Position numbers and translations under genes: made by a program
Assembly: GCF_002286985.1 (NCBI RefSeq)
Contig: NZ_NSKC01000010.1
Span: forward strand, 1 to 64,000
DNA length: 64,000 nucleotides
Direction: 5' to 3'
Origin: Halorubrum salipaludis
GTDB lineage: Archaea > Halobacteriota > Halobacteria > Halobacteriales > Haloferacaceae
Shown here: positions 51,967-60,434 of the stretch, piece by piece
Position numbering within the stretch: position 1 is the first letter of the stretch
Layout of the letters: each line of letters opens with the position of its first letter
Notes under the pieces: model-generated
Told to the model about the DNA's origin: nothing
What the model saw: only the letters and a program-made list of their open reading frames with translations
The model's database searches: none

Positions 51967-52872
51967 TTACCGTTCCAGTGCTTCTCTGAGGTCACTTCCA
52001 GGAGAGCCAAAGATGTCGTCGAACTCATCAGGTTGGTCCTCTGCAAATGTTCGGAGTCCCTCTCGCGATGTGATCCCGTATTCGAGCGCGAGGTAATCCT
52101 TGGTCGCCGCCCCGATTCGAGGGAGTTCGGCGAGATCGTCCTCGTATTCCAGCTGATGCGCTTTCAACCATTCGTGAGACTGTTCTAGGGCTTCCTCGGG
52201 GGTTAACGACTCATCGGGTCCCGCTTCGATTGAACGGCCTTTCCGATACCAGGCGTTCCGCTCTGCTTCTGGTGCGTTGCATGCGATTGTAGTACTCCCG
52301 TCCGGCGCCGGACTGATGGTAAGGTTGAACCGCCCGGCCGAAACCCACCGAACCCGGTTTGAGGACGCCTCTACGAGGTCCCATCCAGTGAACGAGTCCT
52401 TTGGATTCAATTGTTGTAGCGGGCCTGTATCACCGAATGAACTCCCTGACGAGAAGCCGTCGAGATGGTTCGTCGCGATACTGGAGACGACATCGCGGTC
52501 CACACCGGTATCTTTGGAGATATCGATCGGATCCGCTGTCCCCAGGAGGTCGTCGACCGTTGTGTATCCTGCGTCAGCAAACGCCACGAGCCGGTCACGA
52601 TTCATTAGGTCCTCGTGATGCAGCTGGTCATCAATCCCTGTTTCCTTGAGGTGGTGAAGATACTCCTGGGCGACCGAGTCCTCGAAGCGGACGTTCCCAG
52701 CTTCTATTCTGTTCGCTTTGAGCGCTTTAATGAGTGCTGAAAGGGAGTATGAGGATTTGAACAGCGGATTCCACTCTTCCTCGTCATCGTCAAATACCTC
52801 TATGTCGGTTTCTGGTTTGAAGTAGATGGGTCGATTGGCGTTGGCAAATTCGAGAAGTGAGACTGACACCAT
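51967..52872 (-). CDS. Hypothetical protein with helix-hairpin-helix-like segments
   Basis: This is a 301-aa acidic protein. Two segments look like HhH/SAM-type helix pairs: VAFADAGYTTVDDLLGTADP (about residues 95-120) and DLAELPRIGAATKDYLALEY (about 245-270). Such motifs bind DNA without sequence specificity. A central strand-rich part (FNLTISPAPDGSTTIACNAP) is unassigned. It lies alone between two + strand genes. Function unknown. Confidence 0.65.
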   Translation of the reverse strand: MVSVSLLEFANANRPIYFKPETDIEVFDDDEEEWNPLFKSSYSLSALIKALKANRIEAGNVRFEDSVAQEYLHHLKETGIDDQLHHEDLMNRDRLVAFADAGYTTVDDLLGTADPIDISKDTGVDRDVVSSIATNHLDGFSSGSSFGDTGPLQQLNPKDSFTGWDLVEASSNRVRWVSAGRFNLTISPAPDGSTTIACNAPEAERNAWYRKGRSIEAGPDESLTPEEALEQSHEWLKAHQLEYEDDLAELPRIGAATKDYLALEYGITSREGLRTFAEDQPDEFDDIFGSPGSDLREALER

Positions 52873-52980
52873 TCTTACTGATGGCTGACTGACTCTCGGA
52901 TTAAATAGATGTACCTCTCAAGCGAGGGGCACAACAGGGGTATTATTCTATAGGTGGGCTGCTAAACTGCGACAACTAGT

Positions 52981-54087
52981 ATGCCGTTCTTGGCCCTCCA
53001 CGACGGTACCGAGGTCATCCCGAATCAGGTACAGAAAGGGGATTTCCTCGAGTGTCCGAAGTGCGGCGATCAATTGAAAATTCGCGACTCCCATCGCCGG
53101 AAGGGGTCGTTCGTCGCGCGGCATTTCTACCACGCTGCTGAAGAGGAGACTGACTGTGGCGGTGAATCTCCACCTCATTTGCGGATGAAATCAATCGCGT
53201 ATTCGAAGCTCACGACCGAGTATCCCGACGCCACAATCGGACTCGAACAGCAGCTGGGTGACCGGCGTGCCGATATTCTCGTTGAGTTTCCACAGCCCCG
53301 ATTCCCTGAGGGCCGGGGCATCGGCGTCGAAGTACAGCACAAACACGAGGACAAGGATGTCGACGCAGTAACCGCTGAGTATCTCGCTGCAGAGTACAGC
53401 GTCCTCTGGTTGGGAGAAGAGGACTTCTCCGGATTCAACGTCGATCTCTCTGGCATTCTTCCGACTTGGCCTCACGCGGTCCAACACGACTTCAGCGACG
53501 GGTATCACGGCGTCATCCACTGGCTCCGACAATCAAAGCCAGCCAATCCCTCGATGGACGTCGTCCTGCCGCGAGAATATCTAGCTGAACACAGCGAGGG
53601 GCTTCGTCGAGCATGGGAGTACGGGAAGTTCGATCAGGGAGGCCAATCGGACTGGAACGATCTCGGATTCTGGTGGTTGAGTGCCTCGTATGACCCATAC
53701 CAGAAGTGGTTCAAACTCACCGAGACGCCTGACGGGCGGACCATGCTTCAGCTCGGGAAGCAGGTCCGCGGTACTGAACACGTGCTCGCTCCAGTTCAGA
53801 CTGAACACTCTCGGAATCGGGGGAAGGTTCACAGCTTGGCTTACGAGGTTGATTCAGCAGATACCTCCGCTGGCGAATGGGCAGATATCGAAAAGGCGTG
53901 GCTGGAAACCGGATTGCAGAGCACTTCGGTTATCTTCAAGCTCGTTGCAACTCCGAGCGGGGAGCTCGCTCTTTCGCTGGGAAAGTACAAGGAACACAGC
54001 GACGATGGCGAGTTTATCACCGTCTCTACTGAGTTCGAGCGTAATCTCAAAGAGAGCCTCCACGAACTGGCTAACCTGTTGGGGTGA
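52981..54087 (+). CDS. CoiA-like nuclease
   Basis: This is a 368-aa protein. The N-terminal zinc-finger part has LECPKCGDQLKIRD and HFYHAAEEETDCGG. The nuclease-like core (about residues 60-150) has PPHLRMKSIAYSKLTTEYP, then RRADILVEF and GVEVQHKHE, a PD-(D/E)XK pattern (Asp, Glu-x-Gln/Lys). This corresponds to the competence CoiA family, often found in defence islands. The C-terminal 180 residues are unassigned. It precedes the GmrSD-like gene by 63 bp on the same strand. Confidence 0.72.
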   Translation: MPFLALHDGTEVIPNQVQKGDFLECPKCGDQLKIRDSHRRKGSFVARHFYHAAEEETDCGGESPPHLRMKSIAYSKLTTEYPDATIGLEQQLGDRRADILVEFPQPRFPEGRGIGVEVQHKHEDKDVDAVTAEYLAAEYSVLWLGEEDFSGFNVDLSGILPTWPHAVQHDFSDGYHGVIHWLRQSKPANPSMDVVLPREYLAEHSEGLRRAWEYGKFDQGGQSDWNDLGFWWLSASYDPYQKWFKLTETPDGRTMLQLGKQVRGTEHVLAPVQTEHSRNRGKVHSLAYEVDSADTSAGEWADIEKAWLETGLQSTSVIFKLVATPSGELALSLGKYKEHSDDGEFITVSTEFERNLKESLHELANLLG

Positions 54088-54150
54088 CCTGACTCGGCCC
54101 GAAAACCCGCCCACAACGGTAAATGGACGGACTACAAACAGCCGTCAATA

Positions 54151-56592
54151 ATGTCGGACGAGGCTGACGATTTGTATGATAAGTACATCGACTACGATGG
54201 CAGAGATCTCGATACCCGGAATGTCGGTGATGGGAAGGTAGTTCGGCCGATTACGGCCGAGAATTTCGAGATGGAGAAACGGACTCTGGGGGAGGTCCTC
54301 ACCGATCAGAAGTTCAACGTACCAGAGTACCAGCGACTGTACTCGTGGAAGAACATCCACCACGAACAGTATTGGTCGGACATCGAGCAGTTCGTGAATG
54401 CCGACCTGGTCGCTGACCGACGCGAGGTGTCGGACGTGTTCTTCAGCTCGATGTACTTCGCGGTCAACGACGACAAACAGGTGTATGAGGTCATCGACGG
54501 CCAACAGCGCCTGACGACGACCCACCTGCTGTTGCGCGTCCTTATGGAGCACCTCGAGGACGTCGACCCAGCTTCTATCGAGGACGATACCCTGGCGGAG
54601 TTCCGGGACTACGGGATCGGGCGAATCACCGATATCCTCTATGTAGAGGAGTCGTTCGGCAAACGTGAGCCTCGGCTCACGCTGAACAAACACGACGCTG
54701 AATTTTTCAAAGCCCTCATGATGGGGCCCTCCGCCCAGGTGGACTACCTCAAGAACGAGGCCGACTTCAGCATCCACGGGAACAACAGCGATGCAGTACA
54801 AGTCTCGGAATGTCTGGACCGGTTCGGCACCACGGACGATGACCTCGCGGACTTGGATACTGACTCGCTCTCCTTGGGGGCGTTCTTCAAACTGTACCGC
54901 TCACACCGGCGGTTGTTGAAGGCCTACGAGTTCTACGACGAGAAGATCAGCGGCGTCGTCGCCGACGCCGACACGCCGGACGAGACGGTGCGAGCGCTCG
55001 TGAACATCCTCAACTACGTCTATAACTCCTACCACGTCGGGGAGTACCTGATTCGAGAGGCGGAGTCGGACTTCCGGATGCAGATATTCGAGATTTTGAA
55101 CGACCGTGGCGTCGATCTGACGAAGATCGACCGTATCAGGGCGGCGGTCGTGAACGCCTTCTTCGATACCGACGTGAAAGACGAGTACGTCGACAAGTGG
55201 GAGGACATCGTGGTGGCGTTCGCAACCGATGGTGACGCCATCGACGACTACCTCTCGATCTATTTGAGTATCGTCGACGATGGCATCGACAGGATTGGTG
55301 ACGCGAGCGCCGAACTGACCAACGCCTTCGACACGAGGAACATCGACTCGGATGTCGTCCCGCGCCTTCGGAATCTCGATGAAGCGAAGGCCTTCCTCGA
55401 CTACGCGCACGACCTCGTTGACTACTACCAAGATATCACAACCACGGAACTCGCCGCTGAGGACCTTGAGTTAGCCAGTCACCGAGAGCAGTGTCGGGAA
55501 ATCCTTGTTCGCCTCAATAACCAACAGATGGACCAGTGGCGGCCATTCGTCCTGGCGCTCTACTATCACACCAATCCTGAATCGGAACGGGATGCAGCAC
55601 AGTTCCACCGCGTACTAGAGACCATCGAGAAACTCAACCTGCGACGCCTCCTCATTTCTGAACGCCCGAGTATTTTCCGCGAGGTCTTCATCGAGGCCGT
55701 CGAGGAGTTCAACCTCGCCCCAACCGCCGACGCCACTCCAGATAGTGTGTACGAGGCTTCTCGAGAGTATCTCATTACCGAAATGCGTTCCTCTACGCCA
55801 ACGCTGTTCGGCGACCGGTTCGTCGATACGGTCGTTCAGACGCAGTCCTGGAGTACCGGAACGGCGCGACTGCTCTTCGGGAAGATCGCCCAGGATCACT
55901 TCGACGACAGTAGTCGTGCCGTCGAGCGAGACCTGAACATGGGGAACATCCATCTCGAACACGTCCTCCCGCAGACTCCCGTCAGCGACCCGGAAGACCC
56001 GACGTGGCTTCGGGAGTTTTTCAAACTCGACTCGGAGCCGGACATCGAGATCGCGTCAGAGATCGAACGCTATACCGAGCTGGTGCAGCGCTCTGATCTC
56101 GACGAAGAGGAGGAGCGACTGAAAGACAATATCTCGGAGTTCATCACGCAGGGCTTCATCGACGATATCGGGAACTTCCTCCTGCTCCGTGACACCGATA
56201 ATATCGGGGCGAGTAATCGGCCACTCGCCGAGAAGATGACGCAGTACTACTCCGAGATCGACGGTTTCGCCAGTATCTACCCCAATCGGTATTTCACGGC
56301 CGAATACGGCAACGTCGATCGCGAATCCCTTGACAAACTCCGTGAGCAGCACGATTGCGGTGACGTTTCGAATGTGGACGCCGATGTAGTGGCGTATTTC
56401 AACTCCTTCTGGACCTACGAGACTCTGCAGGATCGACGAATCGAGCTCCTCTTGGATATTCTGTCGACGCTTGGGTTCGATTCGTTTGAGGACGAGTTCG
56501 GGATTGAATCCGACCAAGATGAGGTACGCCACGAAATTCGAGAGAAGACGGACCAAGAGTTTGAGAAACGTCTGTCCGTCCGATCGCTTTAA
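54151..56592 (+). CDS. Second GmrSD-like DUF262/DUF1524 nuclease
   Basis: This is an 813-aa protein. The DUF262 domain has FNVPEYQRLYSWKNIHHEQY and VIDGQQRLTTTHL (about residue 113), an arginine in a DIFEILNDRG-like segment (RMQIFEILNDRGVDLTKIDR), and the DUF1524 HNH part with HLEHVLPQTP and IGNFLLLRDTDNIGASNRPL (about residues 605-690). All signature motifs are intact. It is the larger of two such genes in the window and the last of the defence island. It is likely to act on modified or foreign DNA. Confidence 0.85.
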   Translation: MSDEADDLYDKYIDYDGRDLDTRNVGDGKVVRPITAENFEMEKRTLGEVLTDQKFNVPEYQRLYSWKNIHHEQYWSDIEQFVNADLVADRREVSDVFFSSMYFAVNDDKQVYEVIDGQQRLTTTHLLLRVLMEHLEDVDPASIEDDTLAEFRDYGIGRITDILYVEESFGKREPRLTLNKHDAEFFKALMMGPSAQVDYLKNEADFSIHGNNSDAVQVSECLDRFGTTDDDLADLDTDSLSLGAFFKLYRSHRRLLKAYEFYDEKISGVVADADTPDETVRALVNILNYVYNSYHVGEYLIREAESDFRMQIFEILNDRGVDLTKIDRIRAAVVNAFFDTDVKDEYVDKWEDIVVAFATDGDAIDDYLSIYLSIVDDGIDRIGDASAELTNAFDTRNIDSDVVPRLRNLDEAKAFLDYAHDLVDYYQDITTTELAAEDLELASHREQCREILVRLNNQQMDQWRPFVLALYYHTNPESERDAAQFHRVLETIEKLNLRRLLISERPSIFREVFIEAVEEFNLAPTADATPDSVYEASREYLITEMRSSTPTLFGDRFVDTVVQTQSWSTGTARLLFGKIAQDHFDDSSRAVERDLNMGNIHLEHVLPQTPVSDPEDPTWLREFFKLDSEPDIEIASEIERYTELVQRSDLDEEEERLKDNISEFITQGFIDDIGNFLLLRDTDNIGASNRPLAEKMTQYYSEIDGFASIYPNRYFTAEYGNVDRESLDKLREQHDCGDVSNVDADVVAYFNSFWTYETLQDRRIELLLDILSTLGFDSFEDEFGIESDQDEVRHEIREKTDQEFEKRLSVRSL

Positions 56593-56694
56593 CCCCCTCT
56601 GAGAAGTCGGTTTTGCGAGTACCTGTCGAAGCCTTCTCAGCTGACTATCCTATCCAGCTTCGCCATCCCCACAGAAGGTGCCGACCTCCTTTGC

Positions 56695-56982
56695 CGAAAC
56701 GAAAGGAACGAACGAAACGAATAGAATGAATGGTGTGAAGTAAACGAGGTTGATGAATTGAATTCTCCAAACGAACTGGTTTGTCTTTGGTTGGCCTTTA
56801 GCAGAAACGAACAAAACGAACGGAACGAATTGAGTGATAGAAATGAACGCAATTAGTTCAACGAGCGAAACGAACAGTTGGTTTTAACATCGTAGTAATC
56901 CTCTCACCGAGTGAAACACCCTCACCGAACGCACCGAACTAAACGACCAAAACGAACGAAACGATCACAACGAGAGAAACGA
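56695..56982. repeat. AACGA repeat field upstream of parA (candidate centromere)
   Basis: About twenty copies of AACGA or AACGAA occur, many as GAACGAAACGA, in three groups (56695-56725, about 56811-56875 and about 56927-56982). The last group ends 5 bp before the parA start. The segment also contains the promoter. Dense short direct repeats next to parA are typical of parS-like centromeres. The 395-bp gap has no gene. Confidence 0.72.
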
Positions 56983-56987
56983 AGATA

Positions 56988-57806
56988 ATGACCGACACCA
57001 ATACCGCACGAATCACGGTGGCGAATCAGAAGGGAGGCGCGGGGAAGACAACCGACGTCATTCATACTGGCGGCGCACTCGCCGCCCGAGGTCACGACGT
57101 CCTCCTGGTCGACATCGACTACCACGGAGGGCTCACCTGCTCGCTTGGCTACAACGATCTGTACTACGATACCGACCGTACGACGCTGTTCGACGTCCTC
57201 GACTTCGACCAGATGGAGTCGGTGAACGACATCATCGTCGAGCACGAGGAATTCGACATCCTTCCCGCCAGCGAGAAACTCGCGAACAACAAGAACATCC
57301 AGACGCTGCTTGAGGCGCCGAAGAGTCGCGAGCGGTTGGAGATGACTCTTGACGAGCTCGACAAGGACTACGACTACATCATTGTCGACACGCCGCCATC
57401 CCTGAACGTCCTCACCGACAACGCCCTGGTCGCGACCGGCAACGTCGTCATCCCCGTCATTCCCGAGAAGCTCAACGCCAACAGCCTCCAGATTTTCGCG
57501 AAGCAGCTGAGTTCCCTCGAACAGGCGTACGGAGACATCAATCGGCTCGCCATCGTCTGTAACCGTGTCGAGCAGAACGCCGAGCACCGTGACACTATCG
57601 AGGAGATCAAGTCGGCGTACTCCCTCCCAGTGTTCGAGATCCCGAAGCGGACCGACCTCTCCCAGTCGATTGGCGAGGGTGTGTCCGTCTTCGGCTTCGG
57701 CAAGGAGAACCAGCGCGTCGAGGATGCACGCGACCTGTTCAACGAGATCGCCGACCTGTTCGACGAGACGTTTGAGAAGACCGCACCTGAGGAGGTGGAA
57801 GCATGA
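56988..57806 (+). CDS. parA: ParA/MinD-family partition ATPase
   Basis: This is a 272-aa protein. The deviant Walker A is KGGAGKTT (residues 15-22), Walker A' VDIDYHGG (about 41-48) and Walker B IIVDTPPS (about 130-137). The family makes plasmid segregation gradients on the nucleoid with a centromere-binding partner. The unusual DIDYHGG in place of DLDPQGN is kept. It overlaps the next gene by an ATGA, making a ParA/partner operon. The AACGA field upstream is the likely centromere and operator. Confidence 0.9.
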   Translation: MTDTNTARITVANQKGGAGKTTDVIHTGGALAARGHDVLLVDIDYHGGLTCSLGYNDLYYDTDRTTLFDVLDFDQMESVNDIIVEHEEFDILPASEKLANNKNIQTLLEAPKSRERLEMTLDELDKDYDYIIVDTPPSLNVLTDNALVATGNVVIPVIPEKLNANSLQIFAKQLSSLEQAYGDINRLAIVCNRVEQNAEHRDTIEEIKSAYSLPVFEIPKRTDLSQSIGEGVSVFGFGKENQRVEDARDLFNEIADLFDETFEKTAPEEVEA

Positions 57807-58207
57807 CCGACGGCTGGGGCGATGCTTCCGGCATCGAGGGCAACTACGAAGAGGAGGACGATGAGGTCGAATCCAGCGAAACGAGTGAGGTGAGTGAAAC
57901 GGTGGAAACCAGTTCATCGACCGAAACGACCGAATCGACTTCAACGAGTGAAACGAACGAAACGAGCAAAACGAAGACGAACATCAAGGACGAGTGGAAC
58001 GGGCGGACGATCTACATTCCCGACGATGTCCTCGACGAGATGGAGGACACCTACCTCGAGTCCCAGCTGAAGCTCCGCAAGGCGGGTCAGGACGAGTTTA
58101 AAAAGAACCGCCACTTCTACCCGCTCCTCGTTCAGTTCGGTGTTGAGGCGCTCTCTGAGGCAGATGCCGAGGAAATCCAGACTCGGCTCTCGGAACTCGG
58201 CGACTAA
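57803..58207 (+). CDS. Probable centromere-binding partner of ParA
   Basis: This is a 134-aa protein. The first 60 residues are a low-complexity Ser/Thr/Glu segment (ESSETSEVSETVETSSSTET, TESTSTSETNETSKTKTN). The C-terminal 70 residues are a helical domain (IYIPDDVLDEMEDTYLESQL, then FKKNRHFYPLLVQFGVEAL) that could be a ribbon-helix-helix-like or other DNA-binding fold. The ATG overlaps the parA stop. No homologue is recognised, but size and position fit a type Ib-like partition partner. The low-complexity DNA is made of the same AACGA repeats as the field upstream of parA. Confidence 0.7.
   Translation: MTDGWGDASGIEGNYEEEDDEVESSETSEVSETVETSSSTETTESTSTSETNETSKTKTNIKDEWNGRTIYIPDDVLDEMEDTYLESQLKLRKAGQDEFKKNRHFYPLLVQFGVEALSEADAEEIQTRLSELGD
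57877..57976. repeat. AACGA repeats inside the ParA-partner gene
   Basis: Six copies of GAAACGA and further AACGA or AAACG units lie within 100 bp of coding sequence, the same motif as upstream of parA. They encode the Ser/Thr/Glu repeats of the protein. Confidence 0.65.
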
Positions 58208-58237
58208 TGACCTCGCGCAGAGCGGGGCCCGAGATTT

Positions 58238-58260
58238 TGTATAGCGATATACGATATACA
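58238..58260. promoter_or_regulatory. AT-rich 23-bp dyad downstream of the partition operon
   Basis: TGTATA and TATACA are at the ends, with CG pairs at symmetric inner positions. It lies in the 276-bp gap between the partition operon and the integrase gene. It could be an operator for the integrase promoter or part of a recombination site. Nothing else is seen in the gap. Confidence 0.35.
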
Positions 58261-58483
58261 ATTTCCTGTAGTGCGGAATTCCGACGGTAAGAGACTCTAG
58301 ACTCCCGAATTCTCCCGAAGGTTCGAATACAGAAAGTGGTCCTGATTATGCCAATAATCACGACCAGTTTGAAGTACCCCGCCGCCGTCGGTGAAGCACG
58401 AATGCTGCAACCGCCTCACGACGACGCTTCCCCCAGGGTAGAGGACCCGAGACCGGGCCCGCAGGACGGTGGAGGGCCGGTGA

Positions 58484-59716
58484 ATGCCTGACCGAGCGCT
58501 TTCGACGCCGCTCGACGACAGCTTCGAGCGCTACCTCCAAGACAAGGGGAAAGGCCGCGGCGGCGACGGTGGGAACTATCGACGTAACGCTGCACGCGAG
58601 CTCGAACGGTTCGCCGAGTGGGCCGCCGGCGACCGCGGCGCCGACGACTGGACCGGGATCGTCCCCGACGACGTCGACCGCGAGCCGACCTTCGACGATC
58701 TCGACGAACGCGTGTTCCGGGAGTACGCCCGACATCTCGGTGGAGATCGGGGACTCAAGCAGAACACAGTACAAACCTATTACCGCTATATCTCTGCCTG
58801 GTGTGGCTGGTGCGTCAACGAGGGATATCTCGAGGCGCATTACGCGCAGCGGGCCAGTGCGATGGCGCCGCTGCCGGAGGACGACGGTCGCAAGCCCGGC
58901 GACCAGCAGGCCTGGACGTCCGAGCAGCGCCACGCCCTCACCCGTCACGTCGACGAACGGGCCCGCTACGCCGTCGAGGCGTACACGACACTCCCGGAGG
59001 GTACTGACCCCCTCGACAAGCAGCGAGCACGCTACGCGGCGCTGAAGGCGGCTCGTGACCGGGCGCTGGTGTTCGTCCTCGCGTACACCGCCGTCCGCGT
59101 CGGCGAACTCCTCCGCGATCCGAACGACCCGCGCCGGCGCGGCGTCCGCTGGGAGGACCTCTCCCTCGACGACGGCAGTATGGACGTCTACCGGAAGAAA
59201 CAGCAATGGGACGCCGCGAGTCTCCCCGACCCGGTGATCTCGCCGCTGCGGAGCTACCGCCAGCTGATGGACCCACCGACGGGGCGCTGGCCGGTGTTTC
59301 CCACGTTCGACCAGCGGACGCTCGCAGGGCTCGTCCAGGATGAGCTCGCCGACCGAGGGGAACATACGGAGGCAATCGCCGAACGCCGTGAGGAGTACGC
59401 TCGCGACCTCCTCCTGGCGCTCGATGAGGATATTCGGCCGCCCTCGATTACGACGGACGGCACACGATCGATTCTCCAACGGCTCTCAGAAGCTGCAGAG
59501 ATAGACATCGACCATCCGAAACACGATTACCTTGCTCCACACGGCGGCCGGCGTGGAATGGGTGAAGTTCTCGTTCGAGCATTCGGATACACGGTTGCCG
59601 CCCGGTATCTCGACAATTCAGAGGAGATGGTGAGAGAGCGGTATTCACATATCGAGGCCGGAGAACTCGGTGATGTCGCTACTGAGGCGCTCGAGGAGAT
59701 CGATAGTATACCGTAG
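58484..59716 (+). CDS. Tyrosine recombinase/integrase
   Basis: This is a 410-aa protein. An N-terminal SAM-like core-binding domain (about residues 10-125, FERYLQDKGKG, FREYARHLGGDRGLKQNTVQ) is followed by a catalytic domain with TAVRVGELL (Arg I, about 204), HGGRRGMG (His-x-x-Arg box, about 353) and RYSHIE (catalytic Tyr, about 385). Length is normal for haloarchaeal plasmid integrases. It could resolve plasmid dimers next to the partition genes or integrate the element. It is a different type from the short recombinase at 50082. Confidence 0.88.
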   Translation: MPDRALSTPLDDSFERYLQDKGKGRGGDGGNYRRNAARELERFAEWAAGDRGADDWTGIVPDDVDREPTFDDLDERVFREYARHLGGDRGLKQNTVQTYYRYISAWCGWCVNEGYLEAHYAQRASAMAPLPEDDGRKPGDQQAWTSEQRHALTRHVDERARYAVEAYTTLPEGTDPLDKQRARYAALKAARDRALVFVLAYTAVRVGELLRDPNDPRRRGVRWEDLSLDDGSMDVYRKKQQWDAASLPDPVISPLRSYRQLMDPPTGRWPVFPTFDQRTLAGLVQDELADRGEHTEAIAERREEYARDLLLALDEDIRPPSITTDGTRSILQRLSEAAEIDIDHPKHDYLAPHGGRRGMGEVLVRAFGYTVAARYLDNSEEMVRERYSHIEAGELGDVATEALEEIDSIP

Positions 59717-59752
59717 TAACATATTTCGAGTGTGAGGGGTAGACCGTCGCGT

Positions 59753-60406
59753 TCACACCGCGTCGACGGTGAACAGCGAGTCGTCGCTGAGGACGACCTG
59801 TACCCGGCGGTGCCAGGCGTCAGCAAAGGCCTCCCGTTGCTGGTCGCTTGCCGATCCGTCGAGAATCCCCTGGAGGTTCCCGATCGCGGGTCCACCGCCA
59901 GGAACGTCGCTGACGTGGTAGGCCACTTCGACGGTCTCGTCCGTGTCGGTTCGCCGGAACCGGAACGTCGGGTCCGCCGTGTCCGGGTCGAACGCGTCGA
60001 AGACGAGGAGGTCGCGGCGGCCGCCATAGCCGCCGGCGAGCCCGCTGAATCCGTCATCGCCGGTCGCGCCAGTCACGTACGAGATGATGCGGCTCATCAC
60101 GCCGTACGCGGCATCGTCCTGCGGGCCGGCCGTCTGGACCTCGATTTTGCTCCGGACTGGATAGTCGTCGGGATACAGGGCGTCGAGCCCGAGCTGGACG
60201 ATCCGGTAGGCGCCCGAGGCTGTCGGACAGGAGTGGCCCGCTTCTTTCACCGCGTCCCGGTAGGTGACGACGAACGGTTCGCCCGGTTCGAGGACGCCGA
60301 GGGCCTCCGCGACGGGGTCGCGGATTTCGATCGGGTCGACGTCGTAGTCGACCTGCCAATTGGTTCTCGTCTGGGTCGTGTCAGTCGCAGTCGAATTCGA
60401 TGTCAT
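59753..60406 (-). CDS. FmdE-like protein of the metal module
   Basis: This is a 217-aa protein. The core has AVKEAGHSCPTASGAYRIVQ, a GHxCP motif like the FmdE family, followed by a beta-rich region (GGYGGRRDLLVFDAFDPDTA). FmdE-like proteins bind metal through Cys and His. It is on the same strand as the P-type ATPase gene, 28 nt after its end, so it is probably in that operon. It may handle the transported metal; the name rests on one motif. Confidence 0.6.
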   Translation of the reverse strand: MTSNSTATDTTQTRTNWQVDYDVDPIEIRDPVAEALGVLEPGEPFVVTYRDAVKEAGHSCPTASGAYRIVQLGLDALYPDDYPVRSKIEVQTAGPQDDAAYGVMSRIISYVTGATGDDGFSGLAGGYGGRRDLLVFDAFDPDTADPTFRFRRTDTDETVEVAYHVSDVPGGGPAIGNLQGILDGSASDQQREAFADAWHRRVQVVLSDDSLFTVDAV

Positions 60407-60434
60407 GAGTTGTGGTTGTGATCGTGTCTCGTGG

